A stretch of 40,785 nt of DNA. Source: an archaeon. Lineage in GTDB: Archaea; Thermoproteota; Thermoprotei; Thermofilales; JAPDKD01. Location: assembly GCA_029258735.1 (NCBI GenBank), contig JAPDKD010000034.1, positions 1-40,785 of the forward strand, in the 5' to 3' direction. The notes under the pieces are model-generated. The model did no database searches. It was not told where the DNA came from and saw nothing but the letters and a program-made list of their open reading frames with translations. How positions within the stretch are numbered: position 1 is the stretch's first letter; every line of letters begins with the position of its first letter. Of the stretch, positions 16,472 through 24,872 are shown piece by piece. Made by a program: the position numbers and the translations under genes.

Positions 16472-18952
16472 ATGAGCTGGATAAAGCAGGGTAGGGATTT
16501 TGCTTTTCCCGACTATAAGCCTCAGTGGCCTCCCGAGCCTTCCTTCGAACTTGAGAAGGTGATAGCTGACGTTGAGGTGGACTTGAAGACCCGCTCCATA
16601 CGCGGTTCTGCGGTTAACGTATTTAAGGCTCTAACGGAAATGGACGAAATTTCTCTGCATGCCGTTGATATGAACATTAAATGTGTGAAGGTTAATGGTT
16701 CAGAAGCCGAATACAGCTACGACGGCAAAGAATTAAAAGTATTCATGCCTCACAAAGTGGGGCGCGGCGACTCAGTAGAGGTTTCTGTGACATATGAAGC
16801 AATACACCCCTTGGCTGGTGTCTGGTTTGTGCCTACTGATGGCTACGGAGCTGCGAGGTTTGCCTATACGCAGGGGCAGCCTGAGGATACAAGGTACTGG
16901 CTTCCTACCTATGATTATCCTAACCGGAAAACTAGGGTTAAGCTCACTATAAGGACGGATAAGGAGCTTTTCGTGGCTTCTAATGGGGTTCTCGTGGAAA
17001 AGCGCGAAGATGACGGAAAGGTGGTGTGGACTTTTGAGCTGGATTCTAGGATACCTACTTATCTTATAGCTTTTGTTGTGGGAGACTTTTCGGTTAAAGA
17101 GGAACGCTATGGTGAGGTTTTACTCCAATATATTGTTCCTAAGGGCAGAGAGGCCGACATTGACAGGAGCTTTTCTAAGACGAAGGAAATGGTAGCTTTC
17201 TTTGAAGAGTTTACTGGAGTGAAGTATCCCTATCCTAAGTACGCTCAGGCATGTGTGGATGAGTTTGTCGCGGGGGGCATGGAGAATGCTTCTATAACAA
17301 TTCTTACTAGTATGACTCTTCATGATGAGAAGGCACACATGGATTTCAGGAGTGAGCCGCTTGTGTCTCATGAGCTAGCTCACCAGTGGTTTGGGGACTA
17401 CGTTACATGTAGGGACTGGGCTCATCTCTGGCTTAACGAGAGCTTCGCTACGCTTATGGAGGCGCTATGGAGAAGACACGAGCTGGGTGAGAATGAATTC
17501 GTCTATGATCTAATCTCTATGTTAGATTCCTATGTTTCGGAGTATGGACGCTATTCTAGGCCCATTGTGACGCGCGTGTACAAATATCCAGACGAGGTTT
17601 TCGACGCCCACAACTATCCAAAGGGCGCCCTGATACTTTGGACGCTACTTAACATTGTAGGCGAGGATGTTTTTAGACGTGCTGTCAAAAAGTATCTTGA
17701 GAGGAGAAAAGAGGATAACGCAGACACGGATGACTTGAGAAAGGCCTTCGAGGAGGAGCATGGGCAACCGCTAGAATGGGTTTTCGAGCAGTACGTGTTT
17801 AATTCTGGCCATCCCGTTCTCCGCGTGAACTATAAGTGGGATAGTAAGGAGAGCGTTCTAGAGCTAAAGGTAACACAAACTCAGGAGAAAGACTCCTTGG
17901 AAGAGTATAAGCTTCCTTTAGAAGTGGTCTTCTTAGGCGAGAATTACGAAGAGAAGAGGCTTTTCTGGATCGAGGAGCGGAGTTCTACTTTTCCGGTAAA
18001 GCTGCCTTCTAAGCCTAGAGCCGTGTGCGTTGACCCGGATTTCAAAGCGTTTAAAGTGTTAAACATGGATGTGGGTGTTGACGAGCTTTTAGGCGTGATT
18101 AAGCATTGTGGCAAGCTTTATCCGCGAATTATGGCTGTGCGGGAACTAGCGAAGAAGGGTACGCCAAGAGTTGCGGAGGAGTTAAAGAAGTATCTCTTTA
18201 GAGAGGAGGAGTTCTGGGGCTTTAGAAGTGAGGTTGCTAGGGCTTTAGGTAGCATTGGCGGGGAAAGGTCACTGAACGCGCTGCTTGATACTCTAAACAA
18301 GGTTAGGCACCCCAAGGTTAGGCGGGCTATTGTTCGCGCGCTGAGTAACTTTATAGAAGAGCGTGTTGGCGAGGTTCTGGCGGAGATTCTTCGGGATGCT
18401 GAAGAGAGCTATTATGTTAGGGCGGAGGCTGCTCTATCCTTGGCAAAGATTAGATACGCTAGAGCATTTGAATGCCTGGAGGAAGCTCTCTCTTATCCGT
18501 CGCATAATGACGTTATAGCGGCTTCGGCTTTAGAGGGGTTGGGCATGTTAGGCACCGATGAAGCTTTCAATGTAGTTAAGAAGTTCCTCTCGAAGGATAA
18601 GTCATTAATTCTAAGGGTTGCAGCCACTGCTGCGCTGGGATACTTCAAGGTTTCCCGTGAAATAATAGATTTACTTGAGGAGCAAAGCAGGAGTCGGCAT
18701 CCACGGCTACGTGGAGCCGTCGTTAAGGCCGCTTCTCTGTCTTTAAGTCCGCGAATGCTTCCGCTTCTAGAAAAGCTTCAAAGGGATGTTTCCGGGAGAG
18801 TTGCAAGGATGGCTCGCGAAGCGGCTGAGAAGATTAAGAAGCACATGGAGAGAGGCGAGGAATATAGGAAGCTTCGAGAAGAGCTGGATAAGCTCCGCGA
18901 AGAAGAGAGGCGGCTCAGCGAGAGGGTTGAAAGGCTGGAAAGGCGAGGATGA
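16472..18952 (+). CDS. M1-family aminopeptidase with C-terminal HEAT repeats
   Basis: Protein of 826 residues from ATG 16472. The M1 catalytic core contains GGMENAS (a GAMEN variant, about residues 268-272), HELAH (300-304) and the third zinc ligand Glu323 in LWLNES, plus the conserved Tyr region further on. The usual ERAP1-type C-terminal domain is replaced by HEAT-like helical repeats (about 555-780, e.g. RSEVARALGSIGGERSLNAL) and a final coiled coil (EELDKLREEERRLSERVERL). No signal peptide, so cytoplasmic: it should trim peptides made by the proteasome. GTG 16448 would add eight residues. GTTTAAG at 16433-16439 as TATA places transcription just before 16472, which favours ATG. Confidence 0.9.
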   Translation: MSWIKQGRDFAFPDYKPQWPPEPSFELEKVIADVEVDLKTRSIRGSAVNVFKALTEMDEISLHAVDMNIKCVKVNGSEAEYSYDGKELKVFMPHKVGRGDSVEVSVTYEAIHPLAGVWFVPTDGYGAARFAYTQGQPEDTRYWLPTYDYPNRKTRVKLTIRTDKELFVASNGVLVEKREDDGKVVWTFELDSRIPTYLIAFVVGDFSVKEERYGEVLLQYIVPKGREADIDRSFSKTKEMVAFFEEFTGVKYPYPKYAQACVDEFVAGGMENASITILTSMTLHDEKAHMDFRSEPLVSHELAHQWFGDYVTCRDWAHLWLNESFATLMEALWRRHELGENEFVYDLISMLDSYVSEYGRYSRPIVTRVYKYPDEVFDAHNYPKGALILWTLLNIVGEDVFRRAVKKYLERRKEDNADTDDLRKAFEEEHGQPLEWVFEQYVFNSGHPVLRVNYKWDSKESVLELKVTQTQEKDSLEEYKLPLEVVFLGENYEEKRLFWIEERSSTFPVKLPSKPRAVCVDPDFKAFKVLNMDVGVDELLGVIKHCGKLYPRIMAVRELAKKGTPRVAEELKKYLFREEEFWGFRSEVARALGSIGGERSLNALLDTLNKVRHPKVRRAIVRALSNFIEERVGEVLAEILRDAEESYYVRAEAALSLAKIRYARAFECLEEALSYPSHNDVIAASALEGLGMLGTDEAFNVVKKFLSKDKSLILRVAATAALGYFKVSREIIDLLEEQSRSRHPRLRGAVVKAASLSLSPRMLPLLEKLQRDVSGRVARMAREAAEKIKKHMERGEEYRKLREELDKLREEERRLSERVERLERRG

Positions 18953-18954
18953 CT

Positions 18955-19626
18955 CTATTTTTTAATTATTAATAAAATGTTATTTTTGAAGATTTTTTTG
19001 TTAGGGCTCCAAAGCCTTACTTTGAAATTTTTGAGCTCGGCTCTCTTTGCATCCTTTTTCAGTTCGCGGACCGAATAGAAATGGTAGAAACGGCTTCCCT
19101 TATCTCCCCACTTCAGGAAACAGTCTCCCCATTTCCTGAGTCTTAGAAAGCATTTTAGCACGTTGAGGAAGTTACGAGGTGTGTATCTGTACCAAACTGT
19201 TACTAATGCGAGTCCTTTCGGTTTTAGGCAGCGTTGTATTTCTTTTAGAGTTTCTACTCGGTGTTCATTGCATGGTATATTATGTATTGACGCGGCTGCT
19301 AGAATCCCCCTGAATGCTTCGCTGCGAATCGGTAGGAACGGAGCCCAGCTCTGCGCTACGTTCACATATGCATCGGTGTTTCTGCGTTTTGCTCTTCGCC
19401 AAGCCGCTTTAACCATGCCATGTGCAACATCTAGAGCTAGGATCTCTTTTCCCGTGCTCGCTATTCTTACAGATATTTCTCCTGTTCCGCAGCCAAGGTC
19501 TAGGATGGGATATTCAAGCTGTTTAGCTAGGCTGAATATTGCTGTATACCATTTTCGTCTGCCTCTGTCGTATGTTGTCGATGCCAGGCTGAATACTTCT
19601 AACACGTGTTTTTTCACTATTTCCAT
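18955..19626 (-). CDS. Class I SAM methyltransferase, Trm9/ABH8-like
   Basis: Protein of 223 residues with the SAM-binding motif LDLGCGTGE (about 43-51), acidic loop LALDVAHGM, ILAAASIHNIP and LKPKGLALVTVW. The C-terminal part, RFYHFYSVRELKKDA, resembles the YYHxFxxGEL segment of Trm9/ABH8 tRNA methyltransferases, which modify wobble uridines. A tRNA substrate is therefore a reasonable guess, not a certainty. The first ten bases overlap the end of the upstream small helical gene on the same strand, so the two are probably coupled. Convergent with the aminopeptidase, with two bases between stops. Confidence 0.78.
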   Translation of the reverse strand: MEIVKKHVLEVFSLASTTYDRGRRKWYTAIFSLAKQLEYPILDLGCGTGEISVRIASTGKEILALDVAHGMVKAAWRRAKRRNTDAYVNVAQSWAPFLPIRSEAFRGILAAASIHNIPCNEHRVETLKEIQRCLKPKGLALVTVWYRYTPRNFLNVLKCFLRLRKWGDCFLKWGDKGSRFYHFYSVRELKKDAKRAELKNFKVRLWSPNKKIFKNNILLIIKK

Positions 19627-19946
19627 GGTGCATGCCTCAGGGCGCCATATAGAGCTGCGGCTATTTCTACAGCTTCTCTTACATCCTCTAGGGTCGCGGA
19701 CCCCTCATTCACGTTTCTTTCAATTTCGAGTAAGCGTAGAACTTCCCCCCAGAATTTCACCGGTATTAGAGTTAGTTTGTTCATTAGCTCTTCCCGGCTC
19801 TCGCATCCGAGAGTTAGAGACACACAACTTATCGCGTGATGAACAGTCAATCTTGCGAGTGCCTCTGTATAGTCTCCGGTCTCAATTATTGCGAGATTTT
19901 TCATAGCTGCTTCAAGCTCTAAGTAGGCGCTGGTTGTTCGTCTCAT
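19617..19946 (-). CDS. Small helical protein of unknown function
   Basis: Protein of 109 residues, family not recognised. It is mostly alpha-helical (AYLELEAAMKNLAIIETGDY, ALARLTVHHAISCVSLTLG) with a Glu-rich C-terminal helix pair (LEDVREAVEIAAALYGALRH). It has a four-helix look, with Arg and His in a central helix, somewhat like HEPN folds, but no RxxxxH motif can be confirmed. It overlaps the start of the methyltransferase gene by ten bases and may be its partner. ATG 19946 is used. Confidence 0.5.
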   Translation of the reverse strand: MRRTTSAYLELEAAMKNLAIIETGDYTEALARLTVHHAISCVSLTLGCESREELMNKLTLIPVKFWGEVLRLLEIERNVNEGSATLEDVREAVEIAAALYGALRHAPWK

Positions 19947-20045
19947 TATCCTGTTTAATTAAAGATTGTTATTATTTAAATGAAATTTCTTCGGCTACAT
20001 TAACCTAAAATAGGTTGTTCTAAAGTTTTAGAAAGGAGAATTATT

Positions 20046-20285
20046 ATGGCAGACTATCCCGTAATGATAAAAGTAAGGAAGCGATGTCCTAAGTGCGGGT
20101 TCGAGTATGCCTTTTACGTCGAGACTACTCTGATATTGGGCTTTGGAGAGGAAGGCGAAGATGAGCTGAAGACACCAGCTAAGGTCTTTAAATGTGCTCG
20201 TTGCGGATACACATGGACAGAATTCAGTGACAAAGAAGAAGAAATGAAAAACGAGAAGAGTTTGGGGAACGAAAAATTTACCTAG
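20046..20285 (+). CDS. Small zinc-ribbon protein
   Basis: Protein of 79 residues with two CxxC knuckles, CPKCGFEY (16-23) and CARCGYTW (about 50-57), separated by about 30 residues including an acidic loop. It resembles archaeal single zinc-ribbon proteins related to transcription or translation factors. The charged C-terminal tail is probably flexible. AAAGGAGAA about 9 bases before ATG 20046 is a strong ribosome site. It is followed by the M42 peptidase gene after 28 bases and is probably cotranscribed with it. Partner unknown. Confidence 0.65.
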   Translation: MADYPVMIKVRKRCPKCGFEYAFYVETTLILGFGEEGEDELKTPAKVFKCARCGYTWTEFSDKEEEMKNEKSLGNEKFT

Positions 20286-20313
20286 TTGGGCTAATATTTT
20301 TGCGTGACTGAGC

Positions 20314-21342
20314 ATGCAGCCGGATTTCTCGCTTTTAAGGGAGCTGAGTGAGGCTCTTGGTCCTTCAGGCTTCGAGGACGCCGTGAGATCGATCATAAAG
20401 AAGAAGCTGGAAAAGCTCGGTTTTAAGTCGGCTGAAGATGGCTTAGGCAATCTCTATGTAAGGCTAGGCGAAGGTAGGCCATTAACTTTGATAGCTGCTC
20501 ATATGGACGAGGTAGGATTCATAGTGAAATATATTACGAGTAATGGATTTCTGAGAGTTGCGTCGCTAGGCGGTGTAAATCCTGGCATCATGCCTGGAAC
20601 TAGCGTGGCTATTTTGGGAGAGAAAGGAGTAGTTAAAGGAGTATTTGGAACTATTCCTCCTCATCTCCTAAAGAGGGGGAATGGGCAAAGAGAGGTTAGG
20701 GTTGAAGACCTGTACGTAGATATTGGCGCTAGTTCTCGTGAAGAAGTGGAAGCTTCTGGAATTAAGCTGGGAACTCCCTTAACTTTCGATACGGATTTTT
20801 GGGACCTTGGAGAAGCAGTTTCTGGCAAGGCATTTGATGATAGACTTGGCTGTTTTGCACTTTTGGAGGCTTTAAGAACTGCCGAACCACCTAGCAGGGG
20901 CAGCGTAATAATTGCTTTTACTGTTCAAGAAGAAGTTGGTACGCGTGGTGCTTCAGTACTTGCTCATAGATTCAATCCAGATTACGGCATTTCCGTTGAG
21001 GGCACCATAGCTTCTGACGTGCCGGGTGTATCGGAGGAGAATTGGGTTACTGCTTTAGGTCGCGGGCCTGCTGTAAGAGTTTTTGATGCGACTATAGTTG
21101 CATCCCGACAACTTGTGGACTACGTGTTAAGTGTGGCTGAGTCTGCTGGTATACCTGTTCAGATACAGCTTTCCCCGCATAGTGGGACTGATGCCGGTCG
21201 CTTTGTACTGCTGGGCGCACGTCCAGGCAACATTTCAATACCAGCAAGGTATATACATTCTCCGAGGGCGTTATCTATAAAAAGCGACATTGAATATGCG
21301 GTGAAAATAATTAGAAAAATTATTGAGAAGCCTCCTCCCTGA
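20314..21342 (+). CDS. M42-family dinuclear zinc aminopeptidase (TET-like)
   Basis: Protein of 342 residues. All family metal ligands are seen: His63 and Asp65 (AAHMDE), Asp176 (FDDR), Glu206 as base and Glu207 (QEEVG), Glu229 (VEGT) and His315 (IHSP). Length and motifs fit TET peptidases, which form dodecamers and break short peptides to amino acids in the cytoplasm. The start is ATG 20314. The 3' end overlaps the end of the convergent transporter permease by 23 bases. Together with the M1 enzyme it fits peptide catabolism; the neighbouring amino-acid transporter agrees with this. Confidence 0.92.
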   Translation: MQPDFSLLRELSEALGPSGFEDAVRSIIKKKLEKLGFKSAEDGLGNLYVRLGEGRPLTLIAAHMDEVGFIVKYITSNGFLRVASLGGVNPGIMPGTSVAILGEKGVVKGVFGTIPPHLLKRGNGQREVRVEDLYVDIGASSREEVEASGIKLGTPLTFDTDFWDLGEAVSGKAFDDRLGCFALLEALRTAEPPSRGSVIIAFTVQEEVGTRGASVLAHRFNPDYGISVEGTIASDVPGVSEENWVTALGRGPAVRVFDATIVASRQLVDYVLSVAESAGIPVQIQLSPHSGTDAGRFVLLGARPGNISIPARYIHSPRALSIKSDIEYAVKIIRKIIEKPPP

Positions 21343-22348
21343 TCTCTTCTCTTACTTCCAGTGATTCAGGTATTAACCCCTCAGGCTTGAAGATTAGTAC
21401 TAAGATGAGTATTATTCCGAGGAACACGTAGGTCAGGTAGTTTAGGTCGAAGGGTAGGACCGGCATGTAGGTTTTTGCTATTGCTAAGGTTCTGTCTACG
21501 AACAGGTATATTAGCGCTCCAACCGCAGCGCCAAGGTTATTTCCAGCACCTCCTATTATAACCATAACCCATACTATGAAGGTCCGCAGTGGAGCGTAGT
21601 CGCTCGGATGAACTATGCCTATGTAAAACGCGTAGAGCGCGCCAGCCGCTCCAGCTATGGCAGAGCCGAGCATAAGTACCTTCATTCTTACTTTTACTAC
21701 GTCTTTTCCTAGAGCTTCTGCGGCTTCTTCCTCTTCTCTAATAGCTTTCAGAAGCCTACCGAAGGGAGATTTTACAAGCCTTCCAACTATTAGCCATGTC
21801 AGCATGGCAATAGTAAACATAAAGGCGGATCTGGTAAAGTCCATTGCGAACCCGCTTAGAAAGCTAAAGGGGTTGGGAGTTTTTGCGCCGAAGGTTCCAC
21901 ATACCAAGGGGTCATAGTTTAGCGATACTATGCGCAGTAGTTCGCCAGATACAACTAGAGTCATTCCCAGATAGTCTTCTCTTAGCCTTATCGATGGGTA
22001 GCTTGCCAACCACCCGAGAAAAGCTCCTACTAGGCTCCCGGCTATTACGAGTGCAATAAATACTGCTAGTGCTAGTCCGGCGTGTTGGGCGAGATATCTG
22101 GATACTAGGCTTCCTACGTAGACATTGTTCATGCAGTAGTCGAGCTTAGAAAGGTCTATTCCCGCTAGGGGTGCCAGCATTCTGCCAGCTATGGCTCCTA
22201 CCGTAAACGCTCCGCCTGCGAAGAACATAACTTTGCCGAAGTTCGGTATTCCAGTGTAGCCGTATTCCAAGTTTAGGCTGACTGACAGCATTAGGTATAT
22301 AGAATAGAAGGCAGTGAAATCAACTATTATCCTCAATATGTCTATCAT
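21320..22348 (-). CDS. livM: Branched-chain amino acid ABC transporter permease (LivM-like)
   Basis: Protein of 342 residues with about eight to ten membrane helices. The cytoplasmic EAA-like loop LLKAIREEEEAAEALGKDVVKVRMKVLMLGS (given in parts: AIREEEEAAEALG, VKVRMKVL) contacts the ATPases. SLNLEYGYTGIPNFGKVMFF near the N-terminus is a LivM hallmark. It is the last gene of a five-gene transporter operon. Its start overlaps the livH-like stop by four bases, so translation is coupled. Transport of branched-chain or related amino acids is the family role; the substrate here is inferred. Confidence 0.9.
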   Translation of the reverse strand: MIDILRIIVDFTAFYSIYLMLSVSLNLEYGYTGIPNFGKVMFFAGGAFTVGAIAGRMLAPLAGIDLSKLDYCMNNVYVGSLVSRYLAQHAGLALAVFIALVIAGSLVGAFLGWLASYPSIRLREDYLGMTLVVSGELLRIVSLNYDPLVCGTFGAKTPNPFSFLSGFAMDFTRSAFMFTIAMLTWLIVGRLVKSPFGRLLKAIREEEEAAEALGKDVVKVRMKVLMLGSAIAGAAGALYAFYIGIVHPSDYAPLRTFIVWVMVIIGGAGNNLGAAVGALIYLFVDRTLAIAKTYMPVLPFDLNYLTYVFLGIILILVLIFKPEGLIPESLEVREEIREEASQ

Positions 22349-23283
22349 TTTTTCTCTTCGCCTCCTAATAGCTTTTTGAGGTTTATGCTCGTGATACCTT
22401 TTGGTGCAAACAGCAGCACAAGTATAAACATGAGATACGGTATTGCTGGTCTGTAGGCGGGGCTTAAGCCTATTGGCGGCTTAGATAGCAAGTAGATCCC
22501 GAGAATCTCTGAGAAGCCTATTACAGCGCCTCCGAGAACCGCGCCGAAAATGTTGTCTAATCCTCCGAGCACGGATGCTGCGAAAACTCTTAGTAGGAGA
22601 CCCCATCCGGACTCGGGGTCGGAGGGTATCTGGAAGGCTAAGAAGATCCCTGATAGGGCTGCGAGTCCTCCTGCTAGGAACCATGAAACTAGGTAAACTT
22701 TTTCGACGTCTACTCCCAAAGTGCTGGCTAGTGAAGGGTTTTCTATAGTTGCCCGCATAGCTGTCCCGAATTTTGTCCTTGTTAGGAAAAGGTATAGGCT
22801 AACCACGATTCCGGTAATTGTGAGTGTTGATACGATTAGTACTCCTGGAAGGGTTGCTTCTCCAATAGGTATTGAAAAGTCATATTTTGAAAATGTGAAT
22901 CCACGGAAGAAAGTTGACGTGATTTTTGGCATAATATCAGCATAAATGTGGAGGCTGCTTCGTATTATTACTTCCACTGCTATTGAGGCTATCATTAGCG
23001 TAGTTATTGACCCGCCCTTTTGACCTATGACTCTATAAACGAGAATATAGGTTATAATTGATAGTGCGCCTCCCAATAAAAAGGCTATGGGCATTGAGGC
23101 GTATGGGTGAATTCCCAGCATTATGGTGAGCGTGTATGCTGTATAGATTCCTATGACCGCTGTGTCTCCATGAGCAAAGTTGGGCACTTTTAACGTCATG
23201 TAGGTTAGTGTGAGGCCTATTGCCAGCGCTATTATCAGGTTGGAAAATGTTATTGCGTCGATGATTACCTCTATCGAGAACAT
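22345..23283 (-). CDS. livH: Branched-chain amino acid ABC transporter permease (LivH-like)
   Basis: Protein of 312 residues, about eight membrane helices. LTYMTLKVPNFAHGDTAVIG near the N-terminus is the LivH signature (NFAHGD). The cytoplasmic loop TKFGTAMRATIENPSLASTLGVD is the ATPase contact. It pairs with the LivM-like subunit to form the channel. It lies directly after livF (stop and start abut) and overlaps livM by four bases. Confidence 0.9.
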   Translation of the reverse strand: MFSIEVIIDAITFSNLIIALAIGLTLTYMTLKVPNFAHGDTAVIGIYTAYTLTIMLGIHPYASMPIAFLLGGALSIITYILVYRVIGQKGGSITTLMIASIAVEVIIRSSLHIYADIMPKITSTFFRGFTFSKYDFSIPIGEATLPGVLIVSTLTITGIVVSLYLFLTRTKFGTAMRATIENPSLASTLGVDVEKVYLVSWFLAGGLAALSGIFLAFQIPSDPESGWGLLLRVFAASVLGGLDNIFGAVLGGAVIGFSEILGIYLLSKPPIGLSPAYRPAIPYLMFILVLLFAPKGITSINLKKLLGGEEKK

Positions 23284-23997
23284 TTACTTCACCCCAAGGT
23301 ACATTTGGGCAAGCTCTTTGTTCTGGAGAAGCTCACTTGATGATCCTTGGAAAACAGATTTTCCAGCTACGAGAAGTAGCGTGTTGTCGCTTATCTTTAG
23401 AGCTGCTTTAGCGTTTTGCTCAACCAGTATTATTGCTGCACCGAAAGTGTCGCGCAGCTGAACTATTTTTTCAAGTATTGTTCTCGCTATCTTAGGAGCA
23501 AGAGCGGCCGTAGGCTCGTCCAGCATGTAGAGTTCAGGCTTCCTTAAAACTGCCATAGCTATTGAAACCATTTGCCTTTCGCCGCCGCTGAGAGTCCATA
23601 CCTTGCGCTCCCAGAATTCTTTAACTTGAGGCAAGAACTCTAATGCTTCTTTCAGTCTTTCCTGATATTCGGATTCTGAAAGAGTGTAGCCCGCAAGAAG
23701 CATGTTTTCTTTTACTTTAAGCTTCGTGAAGAGATTATCGGTTTGAGGCAGATATGCAATACCCATCCGTGCTTTTTCATGAGGCTTTTTCCTCGTTATG
23801 TCTTCGCCTTTAAAGGATATTTTTCCGTCAAATATTGTGGTAAGACCGAAAATGGATTTTAGGAGTGTGCTTTTTCCGCTGCCGTTTGGACCTATTACAG
23901 AAAGTATTTCGCCTTTGTTTATGTTTAAGGAGACTCCGTGAAGTATCTGTAGTTTTCCGTATCCAGCTTTCAAGTTTTCGACCATTAGCAAAGGCAT
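23284..23997 (-). CDS. livF: ABC transporter ATP-binding protein (LivF-like)
   Basis: Protein of 237 residues with Walker A GPNGSGKS, signature LSGGERQM and Walker B LYMLDEPTAAL. The short helical region typical of LivF rather than LivG is present (IAYLPQTDNLFTKLKVKENM). It hydrolyses ATP to drive amino-acid import. I place the start at ATG 23997, because GTGGT just upstream acts as a ribosome site; GTG 24006 overlaps that site. It follows the LivG-like gene by about 50 bases. Confidence 0.9.
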   Translation of the reverse strand: MPLLMVENLKAGYGKLQILHGVSLNINKGEILSVIGPNGSGKSTLLKSIFGLTTIFDGKISFKGEDITRKKPHEKARMGIAYLPQTDNLFTKLKVKENMLLAGYTLSESEYQERLKEALEFLPQVKEFWERKVWTLSGGERQMVSIAMAVLRKPELYMLDEPTAALAPKIARTILEKIVQLRDTFGAAIILVEQNAKAALKISDNTLLLVAGKSVFQGSSSELLQNKELAQMYLGVK

Positions 23998-24052
23998 ACT
24001 TACCACTTCTTAACTTAATTTTTACTAATTATTTTTAGCTAAAATAAGAGTA

Positions 24053-24814
24053 TTAGCCTCCTAGATATGCCTCTACTACCTGCGGGTCACTGATTACTCG
24101 GGACGGCTTTCCTACAGATATTACCTTGCCGTGGGACATCGCATAAACCTTGTCTACATAATCTAGCACTATATCGAGACGATGCTCGACTATTAGAAAT
24201 GATAGTCTTAGAGTATTTCTAAGCGATACTATATGGTCCATTATTTCGTGGGCTAAACTGGGGTTTACGCCTGCAACTGGCTCGTCCATGAGTATTAGCT
24301 TGGGTTCTGCCATTAATGCTCTACCTATTTCCAGCAGTTTTAGCTGGCCGCCGCTTAGTTCTGCCGCTTTCTTATTTTTCACGCGCTCTAAGTCGAGTAA
24401 TTCAAGAACATCGTAGGCTTTCTGCAAAGCTTCTCTCTCTCTTTCTTTCCATTTTTCTGCTCTGAAAAGCGCGTTTATAATGCTTTCTCCGGGATTGCTC
24501 CGTACAGCGAGAAGGAGATTATCTAGTACTGATAACTTTTTAAACGGCCTGGGTATTTGGAATGTTCTTACTATTCCAGTCTTGAAAATCTCGTGTGGAA
24601 GCCAGCCTGTGATATCAAAGCCATTAAATAATACGTGCCCTTTATCGGGCTTATAGTATCCAGCAATTACATTAATTAAAGTAGTTTTTCCGCTACCATT
24701 CGGACCTATAAGCATAACTATGCTGTCGGGCTCCACCCTAATGTTTACGGAATTAAGCGCAGTTATCCCACCGAATCGCTTTGTCACGTTTATCGTCCTT
24801 AAATCAGAAACCAT
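24053..24814 (-). CDS. livG: ABC transporter ATP-binding protein (LivG-like)
   Basis: Protein of 253 residues with Walker A GPNGSGKT, signature LSGGQLKL and Walker B LILMDEPVAGV. GIVRTFQIPRPFKKLSVLDN is the Q-loop region typical of LivG. It is the second ATPase of the importer. The start is placed at ATG 24814 because GAGGTGA ends about nine bases upstream; the longer GTG 24826 lies within that site. It is second in the operon, about 45 bases after the binding-protein gene. Confidence 0.9.
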   Translation of the reverse strand: MVSDLRTINVTKRFGGITALNSVNIRVEPDSIVMLIGPNGSGKTTLINVIAGYYKPDKGHVLFNGFDITGWLPHEIFKTGIVRTFQIPRPFKKLSVLDNLLLAVRSNPGESIINALFRAEKWKEREREALQKAYDVLELLDLERVKNKKAAELSGGQLKLLEIGRALMAEPKLILMDEPVAGVNPSLAHEIMDHIVSLRNTLRLSFLIVEHRLDIVLDYVDKVYAMSHGKVISVGKPSRVISDPQVVEAYLGG

Positions 24815-24872
24815 TTGAGAAATCACCTCACAAAAAATAATATTAGATTTAAGATTTCGAGCTTCGCCAAGA

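Noticed and set aside
19163-19906. Long plus-strand frame of 247 codons
   Set aside because: It is antisense to the methyltransferase and small helical gene, has no family features and is rich in Ser, Arg and Leu as expected for a shadow frame.
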